Below are positions 30,449 to 39,471 of a stretch of DNA of 64,000 nt, piece by piece. The position numbers and the translations under genes were made by a program. The notes under the pieces were generated by a model, which was not told the origin of the DNA, ran no database searches, and was given only the letters and a program-made list of their open reading frames with translations. Within the stretch, counting starts at the first letter, position 1. Each line of letters begins with the position of its first letter. Source of the stretch: Methylobacterium fujisawaense (GTDB lineage Bacteria; Pseudomonadota; Alphaproteobacteria; Rhizobiales; Beijerinckiaceae); contig NZ_JACJIM010000003.1 of NCBI RefSeq assembly GCF_014138435.1, positions 620,001-684,000 of the forward strand, written 5' to 3'.

Positions 30449-31465
30449 ATGTTCGACAACGATCTCGCCACCAGCGAGGGCGACAGCATCTTCACGCCCG
30501 AAGAGCAGTCCGCCATGGACGCCTACGAGCGGGGCGAGGACGGCTCGTCCAGTGCCGCCGTGGCTCCGGCAGCCCCCGAGGGCGCCCCAGGTGGTGGTGA
30601 GCCTGCCGCACCCGCCGCTGCCGTCCCTGAGGCCGCTCCGGGCGAGGTCGTCGACCCCGAGACCGATGCCGCCACGCCCGACGAGAACAAGGGCAAGTTC
30701 GTCCGCCACGGTGCCTTCCACCAGGAGCGCGAGCGCCGGAAGGCTGTCGAGAAAGAATTGCACGACCTTCGCGAGAAGTTCGCGCGCGGCGACGAGCGCC
30801 TGCGCGTCATCACGGAGGCGATGCAGGCCCGGCCCGCGGCCGCCGCCCAGCCCGAGACCCCGCCCGCGCCGCCCAGCCCGGACGAGGACATCTTCGGCTA
30901 CGCCAAGCACCTCGAGAAGCAGATCGAGGAGCTGAAGAACGGCTTCACGCAGGAAACGACCCGCCAGCGCCAGGAGCGCGAGGTGGGCGAGGTTATCCGG
31001 GACTACCAGACCGATCTGAACCGCTTCGCCTCGGCCGAGCCGACCTTCGCCGACGCGTTCCGCCACGTCATGCAGAGCCGCACGGCCGAGTATGCGGCGC
31101 TGGGCGTGCCCGCGGAGCAGATCCAGCAGGCGCTCCAGCAGGACGAGTTCCAGGTCGCCCTGGAAGCCCGGAAGGCGGGCGTCTCCCCGGCCGAGCGCAT
31201 CTTCCAGATTGCCAAGGCCCGCGGGTTCGCCCCGAAGGCCGCGGAGCCGGCGCCTGCCGCCACGCCCGCCGAGACCCCGGCCCAGAAGGTCGAACGCGTC
31301 GCCGCCGGCCAAGCCGGTCCGGGCAAGTCGCTTTCGGCCGCCGGTGGCGCGCCGGCCGGTGAGGTGACCTTCGAGATGCTGGCCGCAATGAGCGAGAAGG
31401 ACTTCGAGGCGTTCGCGACCAAGAACCCGGACAAGCTGGCGCGCCTGATGGGAGCAGAGATATAA
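30449..31465 (+). CDS. Scaffolding protein
   Basis: 338 aa, acidic Ala/Pro-rich N-terminus, central coiled coil (RERRKAVEKELHDLREKFAR; EKQIEELKNGFTQETTRQRQ), and C-terminal helices ending EKDFEAFATKNPDKLARLMG. Composition and position between portal and coat gene are those of internal scaffolds of P22-like phages, which guide procapsid assembly. Confidence 0.8.
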   Translation: MFDNDLATSEGDSIFTPEEQSAMDAYERGEDGSSSAAVAPAAPEGAPGGGEPAAPAAAVPEAAPGEVVDPETDAATPDENKGKFVRHGAFHQERERRKAVEKELHDLREKFARGDERLRVITEAMQARPAAAAQPETPPAPPSPDEDIFGYAKHLEKQIEELKNGFTQETTRQRQEREVGEVIRDYQTDLNRFASAEPTFADAFRHVMQSRTAEYAALGVPAEQIQQALQQDEFQVALEARKAGVSPAERIFQIAKARGFAPKAAEPAPAATPAETPAQKVERVAAGQAGPGKSLSAAGGAPAGEVTFEMLAAMSEKDFEAFATKNPDKLARLMGAEI

Positions 31466-31532
31466 GCGTCCACCAACTGGAGCCGCTGCTTCTTAGAATT
31501 GTCTTGACGTTATACGCCCACAAGCGTTGGCA

Positions 31533-32711
31533 TTAGACGCCTTGATTGGCGGCTTTCATTTGATTGAAACCATATCGTCCTGCCTCTTGTATCTGGATTT
31601 TGGACAGTTTGGAGAATCTGATAAAATCGCTTGAGCTTATTGTAAAATCGAAAACCCGCGGCTTATCCCGTTCGACGTGTAGCAAGTCTTTCGCAATCCT
31701 GATCGTAATCGAAATACCATAATACCCGTCTCGGTTTGTGAGCTTGCAGTTGATTACCGAACCATTCGTAATGTAATTTTCATGCAATGCATCCACGTCC
31801 CTGAGTGCTGTAATCCCATCTCGGATTAAATTGGCGAGCTGTCTTTGCTCATCGTTGAACATTGGAAAAACAAATTCGTAGATAAACTTTCCCTCCGAAC
31901 CCAAATCCGTGACTTGCGCAAGTGGAATGTCAGATTGATCAACATCCTTGACAAATATTTTCTTGATCAACCTCAGGCCGCTTGCCAACGATTGCGCAGC
32001 GGCCTTCGCCATTTTGGTAGATACTTCTATCAGTTTTGATCCGAAACTTTTTGACTCTGATTTCATTGCATTCAGCAAATCGCTGGACGAGTCGGTAACA
32101 CTCTGAAGTTTGTTTTTTAGAGCCGAAGCATTGACGTTAGTTTGAATTGCAATGTATTCGATGGCGTCAGAGGTATTTTGTTTGATTATCTGCACAAGCG
32201 CATTGACCGGCATTGAAACTGGCCCAATACTCAAGCGTAGGCTGGCTTTTTTACTTTCAACTAACTGCTTTTCAAGATTAAGCGTCAAATCTTTTACTTC
32301 TTGAAGTCTTTTGTCTATTTCCTGTATGTATTTTGCGGGAACTTCATCTCTGGGATTAAAATTCATGAGAGATTGATCGAAATAACCACTCTCTCTCGCG
32401 GTATCTCGTAACGACTGCAGGCGATTGGTTAATTCAAGCGCCTGAATTCTGATAACCAGAGAGCCGCGCGACGCTGTGTCATGTTCAATGGAATGAAACT
32501 CCAGGCCCCTAAGAGAACTAGAAACTCTTTCTATCAGATCTATTCTCGTTGAAGTAAGTAGAAGAGATTTGATCTCTTGTGCCTCCGTGCGAAGTTTGTC
32601 TAGTTCTCCCTCTGCTACATGCTCATTTGGAGGCACAAAATTAACCGCATTTTCAGCAGCGCTGATGGTTTTTGATATTTTTTCGATTACTTCCGGAGAG
32701 TGATCTGACAT
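31533..32711 (-). CDS. AT-rich coiled-coil protein, moron-like
   Basis: 392 aa from ATG 32711 (ATG 32723 possible). Long helical stretches (IEKISKTISAAENAVNFVPP, KYIQEIDKRLQEVKDLTLNL, NALVQIIKQNTSDAIEYIAI), a C-terminal beta part (GYYGISITIRIAKDLLHVER). No signal peptide and no family recognised. It is inserted on the opposite strand between scaffold and coat gene, where phages normally have no gap, and is far more AT-rich than its neighbours. Likely a separately expressed accessory gene, perhaps defence or lysogenic conversion. Confidence 0.7.
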   Translation of the reverse strand: MSDHSPEVIEKISKTISAAENAVNFVPPNEHVAEGELDKLRTEAQEIKSLLLTSTRIDLIERVSSSLRGLEFHSIEHDTASRGSLVIRIQALELTNRLQSLRDTARESGYFDQSLMNFNPRDEVPAKYIQEIDKRLQEVKDLTLNLEKQLVESKKASLRLSIGPVSMPVNALVQIIKQNTSDAIEYIAIQTNVNASALKNKLQSVTDSSSDLLNAMKSESKSFGSKLIEVSTKMAKAAAQSLASGLRLIKKIFVKDVDQSDIPLAQVTDLGSEGKFIYEFVFPMFNDEQRQLANLIRDGITALRDVDALHENYITNGSVINCKLTNRDGYYGISITIRIAKDLLHVERDKPRVFDFTISSSDFIRFSKLSKIQIQEAGRYGFNQMKAANQGV

Positions 32712-32908
32712 AATTAGCGCCATCAAGAATTCAAAGAAATAATATAAAACACACTCCTTAACGCATTTTTGCGGGACGACCGATATCAACGATCGAAGCG
32801 AGCTTATGAGGATAGCTGATTGTGCTCCTCTACCGTTGGAGCCAATGTGTTGCCGGGACGGTCGATTTTCTCATCGGCTTAGTTAATGATCGCCATCCAT
32901 CTAATCGC
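32712..32908. other. Spacer before repeat B
   Basis: AT-rich promoter-like DNA of the divergent moron gene grades into GC-rich phage DNA near 32,820. No ORF supported. Confidence 0.45.
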
Positions 32909-32951
32909 TTGACCCGACGGGCGAAACACCGGATATCGCCAATGTCGCGTG
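32909..32951 (+). promoter_or_regulatory. Promoter-like phage repeat, copy B
   Basis: TTGACCCGACGGGCGAA, 18 nt, then GTCGCGTG. The hexamer 17 bp after TTGACC is GATATC. It lies 280 bp upstream of the capsid gene and is followed by a leader with an 8-bp hairpin (CCCTGCTG-TTCC-CAGCGGGG, about 33012-33031). Probable promoter for the coat-to-ejection operon. Confidence 0.65.
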
Positions 32952-33232
32952 ACGTGCAGGCCTGAGGCCCCGTCCCGCATCCCACTAGTTTCCGACCGGC
33001 CCGCGCCGCACCCTGCTGTTCCCAGCGGGGCGCTCTCGCATGTTCGGTCGTCCGATTGGCCCCCGTCACAGGGCTCGCCCGGCCGCGTCACAGCCTCCGT
33101 CCGCGCCACGCACGGCGCCCGTCCGATCACCGTCCCCAACGGTCACCTGGGGCCCGGCTTCCGTCCGCGCGGCGACGACACGGCCCGCACGCACCCCTCC
33201 CCCACGGAATCCAGCCCTTAGAGGCACCTCTC

Positions 33233-34333
33233 ATGTCGTTCACGAATTTCGGCATCGGCGATCCGATGGCCCAGAAGCTGTGGAGCAAGAAGCTCGCAGT
33301 GGAGGCCAACAAGTCCATCGACATCGACCCGCTGGTCGGCACCTCCGATGGCTCCATCATCCAGGAGAAGACCGAGACCAAGAAGGGCAACGGCGACCAG
33401 GTCACCTTCGGCCTGCGCATGCAGCTCAAGGGCGACGGCTTCACCTCCGACGACGTCGCCGAGGGCAACGGCGAGCAGCTCGGCACCAACTCCGACAAGG
33501 TGACGATCGACGAACTCGGCCACGTGGTCGGCGTGAAGTCGGACAACACCATCGACGCGCAGCGCGTGCCGTTCAACCTGCGTGAGCAGGCCCGCTCCGG
33601 CATCGCCGACTGGTTCCAGACCCGCCGCGCGAAGATCTTCTTCGCCCACGTCTGCGGCTACACCCCAGTGAACGCGCTGCCGGGCAAGAACGCCCGGAAG
33701 TACAACGGCAACAACCTCGTCACGGCCCCGTCCGCCGGTCGCATCCTGCGCCCGAACGGCCGCGCCAACGATGCCGCCCTCGTCGCCGGCGACATCTTCA
33801 CCCTCAGCCTGATCGACCAGGCGGTGGAGCTGGCGAAGACCGGCGGCGCCGCGGGCAAGGTGATGATCCGCCCCGTCGTGGTCGACGGCCAGAAGGTCTA
33901 CGTGATGTACCTGCACTCCACGCAGGTCACCTCGCTGCGGACCAACACCGCCGCCGGCCAGTGGCTCGACATCCAGAAGGCCGCGATGGCCGGCATGCAG
34001 TCGAGCAAGAGCCCGATCTTCTCGGGCGCGCTCGGCATGTACAATGGCGTCGTGCTCCGTGAGGCGCAGGACGTCACGCAGGGCGTCTCCGTCGACGGCA
34101 CCTCGGCCGTGACCAACACCCGCCGCGCCGTCCTCCTCGGCGCCCAGGCCGCGACCGTGGCCTACGGCAAGGCCGGTGGCGACGAGCGCTACCGCTGGAA
34201 CGAGGAACTCTACGACCACAAGCGGAACCTCGAGGTCTCCGCCTGGGCGATCTGGGGTCTGAAGAAGACGACCTTCAACGGCGACGACTTCGGCGTCATC
34301 ACCGTCCCGACCTACGCCGCGCCCGCCGGCTAA
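33233..34333 (+). CDS. Major capsid protein, N4-gp56 family
   Basis: 366 aa from ATG 33233. The start (MSFTNFGIGDPMAQKLWSKK), the conserved QVTFGLRMQLKGDGFTSDDV block and RVPFNLREQARSGIADWFQT belong to the N4-gp56/P22-like coat family. The C-terminus contains RNLEVSAWAIWGLKKTTFNG. It forms the icosahedral shell. A hairpin follows the gene, as often after highly expressed coat genes. Confidence 0.9.
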   Translation: MSFTNFGIGDPMAQKLWSKKLAVEANKSIDIDPLVGTSDGSIIQEKTETKKGNGDQVTFGLRMQLKGDGFTSDDVAEGNGEQLGTNSDKVTIDELGHVVGVKSDNTIDAQRVPFNLREQARSGIADWFQTRRAKIFFAHVCGYTPVNALPGKNARKYNGNNLVTAPSAGRILRPNGRANDAALVAGDIFTLSLIDQAVELAKTGGAAGKVMIRPVVVDGQKVYVMYLHSTQVTSLRTNTAAGQWLDIQKAAMAGMQSSKSPIFSGALGMYNGVVLREAQDVTQGVSVDGTSAVTNTRRAVLLGAQAATVAYGKAGGDERYRWNEELYDHKRNLEVSAWAIWGLKKTTFNGDDFGVITVPTYAAPAG

Positions 34334-34364
34334 GCCCCCGCCGATCCAGCCTGACGGCTGACCC

Positions 34365-34389
34365 GGGCCGGGGCCTCGCGCTCCGGCCC
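34365..34389 (+). terminator. Hairpin after the capsid gene
   Basis: GGGCCGG (34365-34371) and CCGGCCC (34383-34389) form a 7-bp GC stem with an 11-nt loop; a short T stretch (CCTTTCC) follows. Possibly a partial terminator that raises coat protein relative to later genes. Confidence 0.45.
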
Positions 34390-34429
34390 GTCCCGCCTTT
34401 CCCCCGATCCGTCTGAACAGGAGGTCCTC

Positions 34430-34822
34430 GTGGCCACCAACGTCCCCCCCGCGTCCCCGTCGGTGCGCGAGTATCGCCGGCAGGAGTCGCAGTACGTCCG
34501 CCTGACCGTCACCTTCGCCAACGGCGCCTTCGTCCTGCCGGCCTCGCTCCCAGCCGGCGCGCTGATCACCTCGCTCCTGGTGCTCGTCGAGGCTGCGTTC
34601 TCGGCCGGCGCGTCGCTCACCCTCGGGTCCGCCCCCGGCGGGAGCGATCTCGCGGCTGCCGGTGACACCGCGGTCACCGCCGCGGGCGTGAAGCGCATCG
34701 ACACCGCCACCCTGAAGGGCCGGCTCGCCGCCGATACGCCGATCTACGGCACGATCGCGGGCGCCCCGGCCGCGGGCGTGGCGACCATCGTGCTGCACTA
34801 CGCCCCGAACAACGACGGCTGA
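34430..34822 (+). CDS. Putative head decoration or minor virion protein
   Basis: 130 aa from GTG 34430, with AGGAGG 5 nt upstream. Beta-rich and Ala/Gly/Thr-rich: YVRLTVTFANGAFVLPASLP, LITSLLVLVEAAFSAGASLT, ATIVLHYAPNND. Position after the coat gene suggests a virion surface component; no family match is claimed. Confidence 0.55.
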   Translation: MATNVPPASPSVREYRRQESQYVRLTVTFANGAFVLPASLPAGALITSLLVLVEAAFSAGASLTLGSAPGGSDLAAAGDTAVTAAGVKRIDTATLKGRLAADTPIYGTIAGAPAAGVATIVLHYAPNNDG

Positions 34823-34995
34823 TGCACGCCGCGCTCTGGGTGCTGCACGCGGGCGCTCACGCACTCGCCGAAGTGCCCGCACCGGCTCCGGCCTCCGCGC
34901 CGGAGCCGGCTCCTCTTCCCCAGCCTGATCGCCAGCCCGAGCCCGCGCCTGCCGCGGCTCGGAAGCCCGCGCGCCGCTCGAAGGGCCGTCGATGA
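34822..34995 (+). CDS. 57-residue Pro/Ala-rich protein
   Basis: ATG 34822 overlaps the previous stop (TGATG) and the fibre gene starts inside its stop (ATGA). It begins MHAALWVLHAGAHALAEVPA; the rest is a Pro-Ala-Glu tail ending in a basic KPARRSKGRR. Coupling on both sides supports translation. Unknown role. Confidence 0.6.
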   Translation: MHAALWVLHAGAHALAEVPAPAPASAPEPAPLPQPDRQPEPAPAAARKPARRSKGRR

Positions 34996-36488
34996 TCCCG
35001 CACCGGTTCCGACGCCTCGTCGGCGTCCTTGCGCTTACCCTGGCGCCGTCTCTCGCGCTCGCCCAGTCCGCGCTCCAGCAGCCGGTGACGAGCGGGCCGA
35101 AGCCCGACGCGGTGCCGACCGCCTTCAACAAGCTCTACGCGAACGACCTCTTCCTCCAGAACTTGGTCGCGGGGCGCTTCAACACCCTTGGGGCCGCGGC
35201 CTACCTCAACGTCGGGACGGTGGCGGGCACTGTTGCCGACGGCGGTGCGGTGACCGCCGAGACGGCCCGGGCGATCGCGGCAGAGCAGGCGATCACCACC
35301 AACGTCTCCGCGAACGCGACCGCCATCGCGAACGAGACCAGCCGTGCACAGGGGGTGGAGGTGCTGAAGGCGCCGCTCGCCTCCCCGATCTTCACTGGCG
35401 TGCCTCGGGTCCCGACCGCGGCGCAGGGCACCTCCGGAACGCAAGCGGCGAGCCTCGACTTCGTCGCCACGGCGGTCGCCGCAGGTGCGGGCGGAAACCA
35501 GGGCGTCCCGCCGAGCCGCCAGATCTTGACCGGCGGTCTCGCCACCGGCGGCGGCGATCTGACCGCCGACCGCACGATCACGGTCCCGAAGGCCACCCAG
35601 ACTGACGTCGCGACCGGTACGGACGACGCCAAGGCGCTGACGTCCTTCAGCATCGCGGCCGCGCTCGGCGCCAAGGCGCCCTACACCGCCGTCGTGCGCA
35701 CCGATGTCGCGCAGTCGCTGACCGCAGCGCAGCGCATTCTAGCCAAGCAGAATGCCGGCGCGGGGCCAACAGGGATCCAGTCGACATCCGCGAGCATGAC
35801 GCTTGATGGCTCGGCCGCAGGGAAGCTCATCTTCACCGGGACCGCCGGTATCGTAATCACTCTGCCGACAGTGTCCCAGACTGGCAGCGATCAGTCCGTC
35901 GCTATTCTGAACACGGCCCCTGGAGCGATCACCGTCGCCTCACAGGGCGCGTCCAACATCTTCACGTCCACCTATGGAGGGGCGGCGCTCACTGTCCCGC
36001 CGGGCGCACTGCTCTTCTTTCAGAACGACGGCACCAACTGGGTCACATCGAGCACCGCTTCGACCATTTCGCCGGCCTTCACAGGAACGCCGACCGCCCC
36101 GACCCCGACCGCAGGCGACAACAGCACGAAGCTCGCGACGACTGCCTATGCGGATCGGGCTGCGACAGCCGCCCCGTACGTGATCGCGGAGAGCCTTGGA
36201 CCGAATGGCTACCGGAGGTGGTCTGATGGCTTCATCGAGCAGTGGGGTGCTGCGAGTTCGACATCTGCCGATTTTTCTCTGACGTTCCCGCTGGCCTTCC
36301 CGAATGCCTGCTGGGGCGTTTCAACCAATCCGAACTCCGGGGCTGGAGGCGCGACGGTCGCCTATGTCACGTCCGCGGACAGCTTCACGAAGACAACGGC
36401 GATCCTCCGCGGGCGCTCGGTGACAAACGGCGGAGCGGTTGCGGCGCAGGCCAACCTCAACATCGTCTGGCGCGCGTGGGGCAACTGA
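34992..36488 (+). CDS. Tail fibre / receptor-binding protein with signal-like N-terminus
   Basis: 498 aa. The N-terminus RRLVGVLALTLAPSLALAQS looks like a Sec signal peptide, odd for a cytoplasmically assembled fibre. Two copies of a fibre repeat follow (SPIFTGVPRVPTAAQGTSGT; SPAFTGTPTAPTPTAGDNST) plus a QILTGGLATGGGDLTADRTI module. The C-terminal ~90 residues (GYRRWSDGFIEQWG ... FPNACWGVSTN ... IVWRAWGN) match the gp53-like receptor-binding end of tail fibres. Likely host-recognition spike. Confidence 0.8.
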   Translation: MIPHRFRRLVGVLALTLAPSLALAQSALQQPVTSGPKPDAVPTAFNKLYANDLFLQNLVAGRFNTLGAAAYLNVGTVAGTVADGGAVTAETARAIAAEQAITTNVSANATAIANETSRAQGVEVLKAPLASPIFTGVPRVPTAAQGTSGTQAASLDFVATAVAAGAGGNQGVPPSRQILTGGLATGGGDLTADRTITVPKATQTDVATGTDDAKALTSFSIAAALGAKAPYTAVVRTDVAQSLTAAQRILAKQNAGAGPTGIQSTSASMTLDGSAAGKLIFTGTAGIVITLPTVSQTGSDQSVAILNTAPGAITVASQGASNIFTSTYGGAALTVPPGALLFFQNDGTNWVTSSTASTISPAFTGTPTAPTPTAGDNSTKLATTAYADRAATAAPYVIAESLGPNGYRRWSDGFIEQWGAASSTSADFSLTFPLAFPNACWGVSTNPNSGAGGATVAYVTSADSFTKTTAILRGRSVTNGGAVAAQANLNIVWRAWGN

Positions 36489-36534
36489 TGCCTGTCCCGG
36501 CCCCGCCCTTCCATCGCTGACCACGGAGAGCGCC

Positions 36535-37269
36535 ATGTCCTCCGGACTGTTTCCCGACTCCACCGCACAGGTGAAGTCGGCCTTCGCCGCGACGGTCGAC
36601 AATCCGCTGATCCAGGCGGACGGCACCTCGACGGACGACGGTTCGCCCACGCTGTTGCGCATGGTCAACCAGATCGTCGACGAGCTCGACCGGCCCGACC
36701 TCGTCGGAGCGGTCCGGCATGCGATCCGGTTCGCGATCGGCTTCTGGCAGCGCGAGCGATTCCCGTTCAACGACGGCGTGCTTGAGTTCGCCACCGTGCC
36801 TGGACAGGCCGGCTACGGCGGCGCCGGCCTCGCCGGGCAGAACGTCATGCTGGCCATCGACAGCGCGGTGGCCATCGATGGCTCGAACACGACCTGGAAG
36901 CTGAAGCCCGTGCCGCTCGCCAGCCTGGACGCGCTGGGCGATCAGGATCAGGCCGGGCAGCCCGCCTACTTCGCCAAGTTCTCGGAGGGCTACCGGCTCT
37001 TCCCGATCCCGGACGGGGTCTACACGGTCCGCTTCACCGGCCATGTCCGGCTCGGCGCGCCCGCGACCGATGCCGACACGAACGCCTGGGTCGACGAGGC
37101 CTATGACCTCATCGCGGCCTACGCGAAGCGCTACCTCGCCCTGCACCGCCTCAAGGATCCGTCCCTGAAGCAGGCTATGGACGTGGCGGTGTCCGAGGCC
37201 TCGACCTCGCTCAAGGGGCTGGCCACCACGATGGCCGGCACCGGCGTCGTGCAGAGCTACGACCTGTGA
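36535..37269 (+). CDS. Head-tail adaptor, P22 gp4-like
   Basis: 244 aa from ATG 36535. LLRMVNQIVDELDRPDLVGA, RHAIRFAIGFWQRERFPFND and the C-terminal LIAAYAKRYLALHRLKDP are characteristic of the P22 gp4-type tail accessory factors that close the portal after packaging. It overlaps the gp10-like gene (GTGA). Confidence 0.82.
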   Translation: MSSGLFPDSTAQVKSAFAATVDNPLIQADGTSTDDGSPTLLRMVNQIVDELDRPDLVGAVRHAIRFAIGFWQRERFPFNDGVLEFATVPGQAGYGGAGLAGQNVMLAIDSAVAIDGSNTTWKLKPVPLASLDALGDQDQAGQPAYFAKFSEGYRLFPIPDGVYTVRFTGHVRLGAPATDADTNAWVDEAYDLIAAYAKRYLALHRLKDPSLKQAMDVAVSEASTSLKGLATTMAGTGVVQSYDL

Positions 37270-38759
37270 AGATCTCCTTCGGCGCCTGGGCGCCCGATGT
37301 CGCGTCGAACGATGCGAGCGTCGCGGCGGTGGCGCGCAACGTGTTCCCGCGTCCCGACGGCTACGGGCCCGTCCCCGCGCCGAACCCGGTCACGCAGCCG
37401 CTGCCGGAGGAATGCCGGGGATCGATCGCGGTGCAGGCGCCGGATGGCTCCTGGGTCGCGTTCGCCGGGACTACGACGAAGCTCTACCGGCTGAGCCCGG
37501 TCACGAACGCCTGGGACGATGTCACCGGGTCGACCCCCTACCTCGTGCCCGAGGGGGATTACTGGTCGTTCGCCCTCTACGGCACGCGGCTGTTCGCGGT
37601 GCATCTCGGCGCGGTGCCGCAGGTGATCGACATCGCGACCGGGACCAAATTCGCGGACCTCGTCGCGGCCGACCCGGCCAACCCGCCGCCGAAGGCCCGG
37701 TTCGTCACCGTGGTCAGCGAGTTCCTGTTTCTCGGGAGCCTGCTGTCCGACCCAACCGCGATCCAGTGGTCGGGCATCGGCGATCCGACCTTCTGGACGC
37801 CGGGCGTGCAGGATTCCGACGTCCAGATCTTCCCCGACGGCGGTCACGTCACCGGCCTCGTCGGCGGCGAGAGCCTGCTGGTGTTTCAGGACCGCGCCAT
37901 CCAGCAGATGGTGTTCGCCCCCGGCAGCAGCGCCGTGTTCCAGCGCTCGAAGCTGGAGGACGACCGCGGCGCGGTGGCGCCCTGGTCGGTGGTGAAGATC
38001 GGCCCGACCATTTTCTTCCTCGACCGGGATGGCGTCTACGCATTCGCGGCCGGCACCTCGGTGCCGATCGGCAAGAACCGGGTGAACGGCTGGATCCAGG
38101 CCCTGCGCGATCCGACCTTCGCACACACCGCGGTGGCGGTAGGCGATCCGACCGGCAGCCGCGTGTTGTTCGCGATGAAGAGCACGCGGGTCTCGGATCC
38201 GACGCTGCTCGACCTCGTGCTGGTCTACGACTCCGTGCAGGATCGCTGGACGCAGCTCGACCTCGTCCTACGCCACTGGCTGCGCGCCGAGACGGCGCCG
38301 GTCAGCATCGATTCCATCAACGAGGACATCGACGCAGGCACCTCGCCATACAACTTCGCGGGCGGTCTCTCGCTCGACTCCGCGCTGTTCTCCGGCGGCG
38401 TGCCGCTCATCGGCGTCTGGGGCACGGACAACCGGCTCGCGCTCCTCGAGGGGCCGAGCATGGAAGCGCTGATCGCCACGCCCGACGCGATGCTGTCGCG
38501 CCCGCGGCGGACCTACGCCCGGGGCGTCCGGGTAGATACCGACGCGGACGCCTGGTTCGCGCAGGTCGGCACGCGCGAGAGCCTCGGCGTCTCGGTGCCG
38601 GTCCGGTTCCGCGCCGAGAGCCCGCCGAACCGCGAGCGCATCGCCTGCTGCCACGCCTCGGGCCGGTACCACCGGGTGCAGGTGCGGATCCCGGCCGGCG
38701 ATGCGTGGACCTATGCCACCGCCATCGAGCCCGATGCGGTGCCGGAGGGATCGGCATGA
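37266..38759 (+). CDS. Tail hub / DNA-stabilisation protein, P22 gp10-like
   Basis: 497 aa from GTG 37266. A WD-like beta fold with AVARNVFPRPDGYGPVPAPN, FLGSLLSDPTAIQWSGIGDP, TFWTPG and KIGPTIFFLDRDGVYAFAAG, as in gp10-type packaged-DNA stabilisation proteins. It follows the gp4-like adaptor exactly as in P22-like phages, forming the tail plug. ATGA overlap with the next gene. Confidence 0.8.
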   Translation: MKISFGAWAPDVASNDASVAAVARNVFPRPDGYGPVPAPNPVTQPLPEECRGSIAVQAPDGSWVAFAGTTTKLYRLSPVTNAWDDVTGSTPYLVPEGDYWSFALYGTRLFAVHLGAVPQVIDIATGTKFADLVAADPANPPPKARFVTVVSEFLFLGSLLSDPTAIQWSGIGDPTFWTPGVQDSDVQIFPDGGHVTGLVGGESLLVFQDRAIQQMVFAPGSSAVFQRSKLEDDRGAVAPWSVVKIGPTIFFLDRDGVYAFAAGTSVPIGKNRVNGWIQALRDPTFAHTAVAVGDPTGSRVLFAMKSTRVSDPTLLDLVLVYDSVQDRWTQLDLVLRHWLRAETAPVSIDSINEDIDAGTSPYNFAGGLSLDSALFSGGVPLIGVWGTDNRLALLEGPSMEALIATPDAMLSRPRRTYARGVRVDTDADAWFAQVGTRESLGVSVPVRFRAESPPNRERIACCHASGRYHRVQVRIPAGDAWTYATAIEPDAVPEGSA

Positions 38760-39070
38760 AGATGCCATCGAAGAGCGGTGCGTTCGACCGCTCCGAACTC
38801 GACAAGCACGTCGATGCGATCGGGGATCTGGTGACCGGCGCCTCGCACGCCGTGGGCGACCTTGTCCTGGCGCCCGACAAGACGCAGACCGTGGTCAAGA
38901 ACCGCCTCTGCACCGCAGGGACGATGATCGCCTACTCGCCGACCTCGGCCTCGGCCGCCGCGGCGCGCCCGTGGACGGTGTCTTCGGAGAACGGCCAGTT
39001 CACGGTCGGCCACGACTCCTCGGCCGCGACCGACCGTACCTTCCACTACGAGCTTCGGCGCCGCGGATGA
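38756..39070 (+). CDS. Hypothetical virion protein
   Basis: 104 aa. KHVDAIGDLVTGASHAVGDL, then AGTMIAYSPTSASAAAARPW. Coupled by ATGA overlaps on both sides. Unknown; probably a minor tail or fibre-attachment protein by position. Confidence 0.6.
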   Translation: MKMPSKSGAFDRSELDKHVDAIGDLVTGASHAVGDLVLAPDKTQTVVKNRLCTAGTMIAYSPTSASAAAARPWTVSSENGQFTVGHDSSAATDRTFHYELRRRG

Positions 39071-39471
39071 TCCTCACGCCCGTGCCCGCCGACCAGGTCG
39101 ATGCGATCTGGCCAGTGGCGGAGCCATGGCTGGCGCGCGTCTGCGACCGGCCGGAATCCGACCTGACCCTCGAAGGCTTGCGCGCGCTGTGCCGGGCCGG
39201 TGAGGGCCAGCTCGTCCTGATCGGTCCCGCGGGCGGTGCGCCGGTCGCGGCCGGGGTCACGCAAGTTCGCCAGCACCGGGACGAAAGCCGCTCCTGCTGG
39301 GTGCTCGCCGTCGGCGGCGGCGGCGCCCGGGCGTGGCGGCACACCCTCGCGCTGATCGAGGCCGGCGCGCGGCGGCTCGGCTGCGCCACCGTCGAGTTCG
39401 CGGGCCGGTCCGGCTGGGCCGGACTGCTGCCGGATTATGATTCCTACACCCACTTCCGAAAGGCGCTGTGA
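39067..39471 (+). CDS. Hypothetical phage protein, GNAT-like
   Basis: 134 aa. VDAIWPVAEPWLARVCDRPE, GQLVLIGPAGGAPVAAGVTQ and LIEAGARRLGCATVEFAGRS with GLLPDYDSY resemble the small acetyltransferase-like proteins found in podovirus virion operons; the acetyl-CoA loop is not clearly preserved. Possibly a structural relic of the GNAT fold. Confidence 0.55.
   Translation: MILTPVPADQVDAIWPVAEPWLARVCDRPESDLTLEGLRALCRAGEGQLVLIGPAGGAPVAAGVTQVRQHRDESRSCWVLAVGGGGARAWRHTLALIEAGARRLGCATVEFAGRSGWAGLLPDYDSYTHFRKAL

Noticed and set aside
33218..35131. 637-codon open frame on the minus strand
   Set aside because: Antisense of the capsid and decoration genes; composition typical of a GC-skew shadow.
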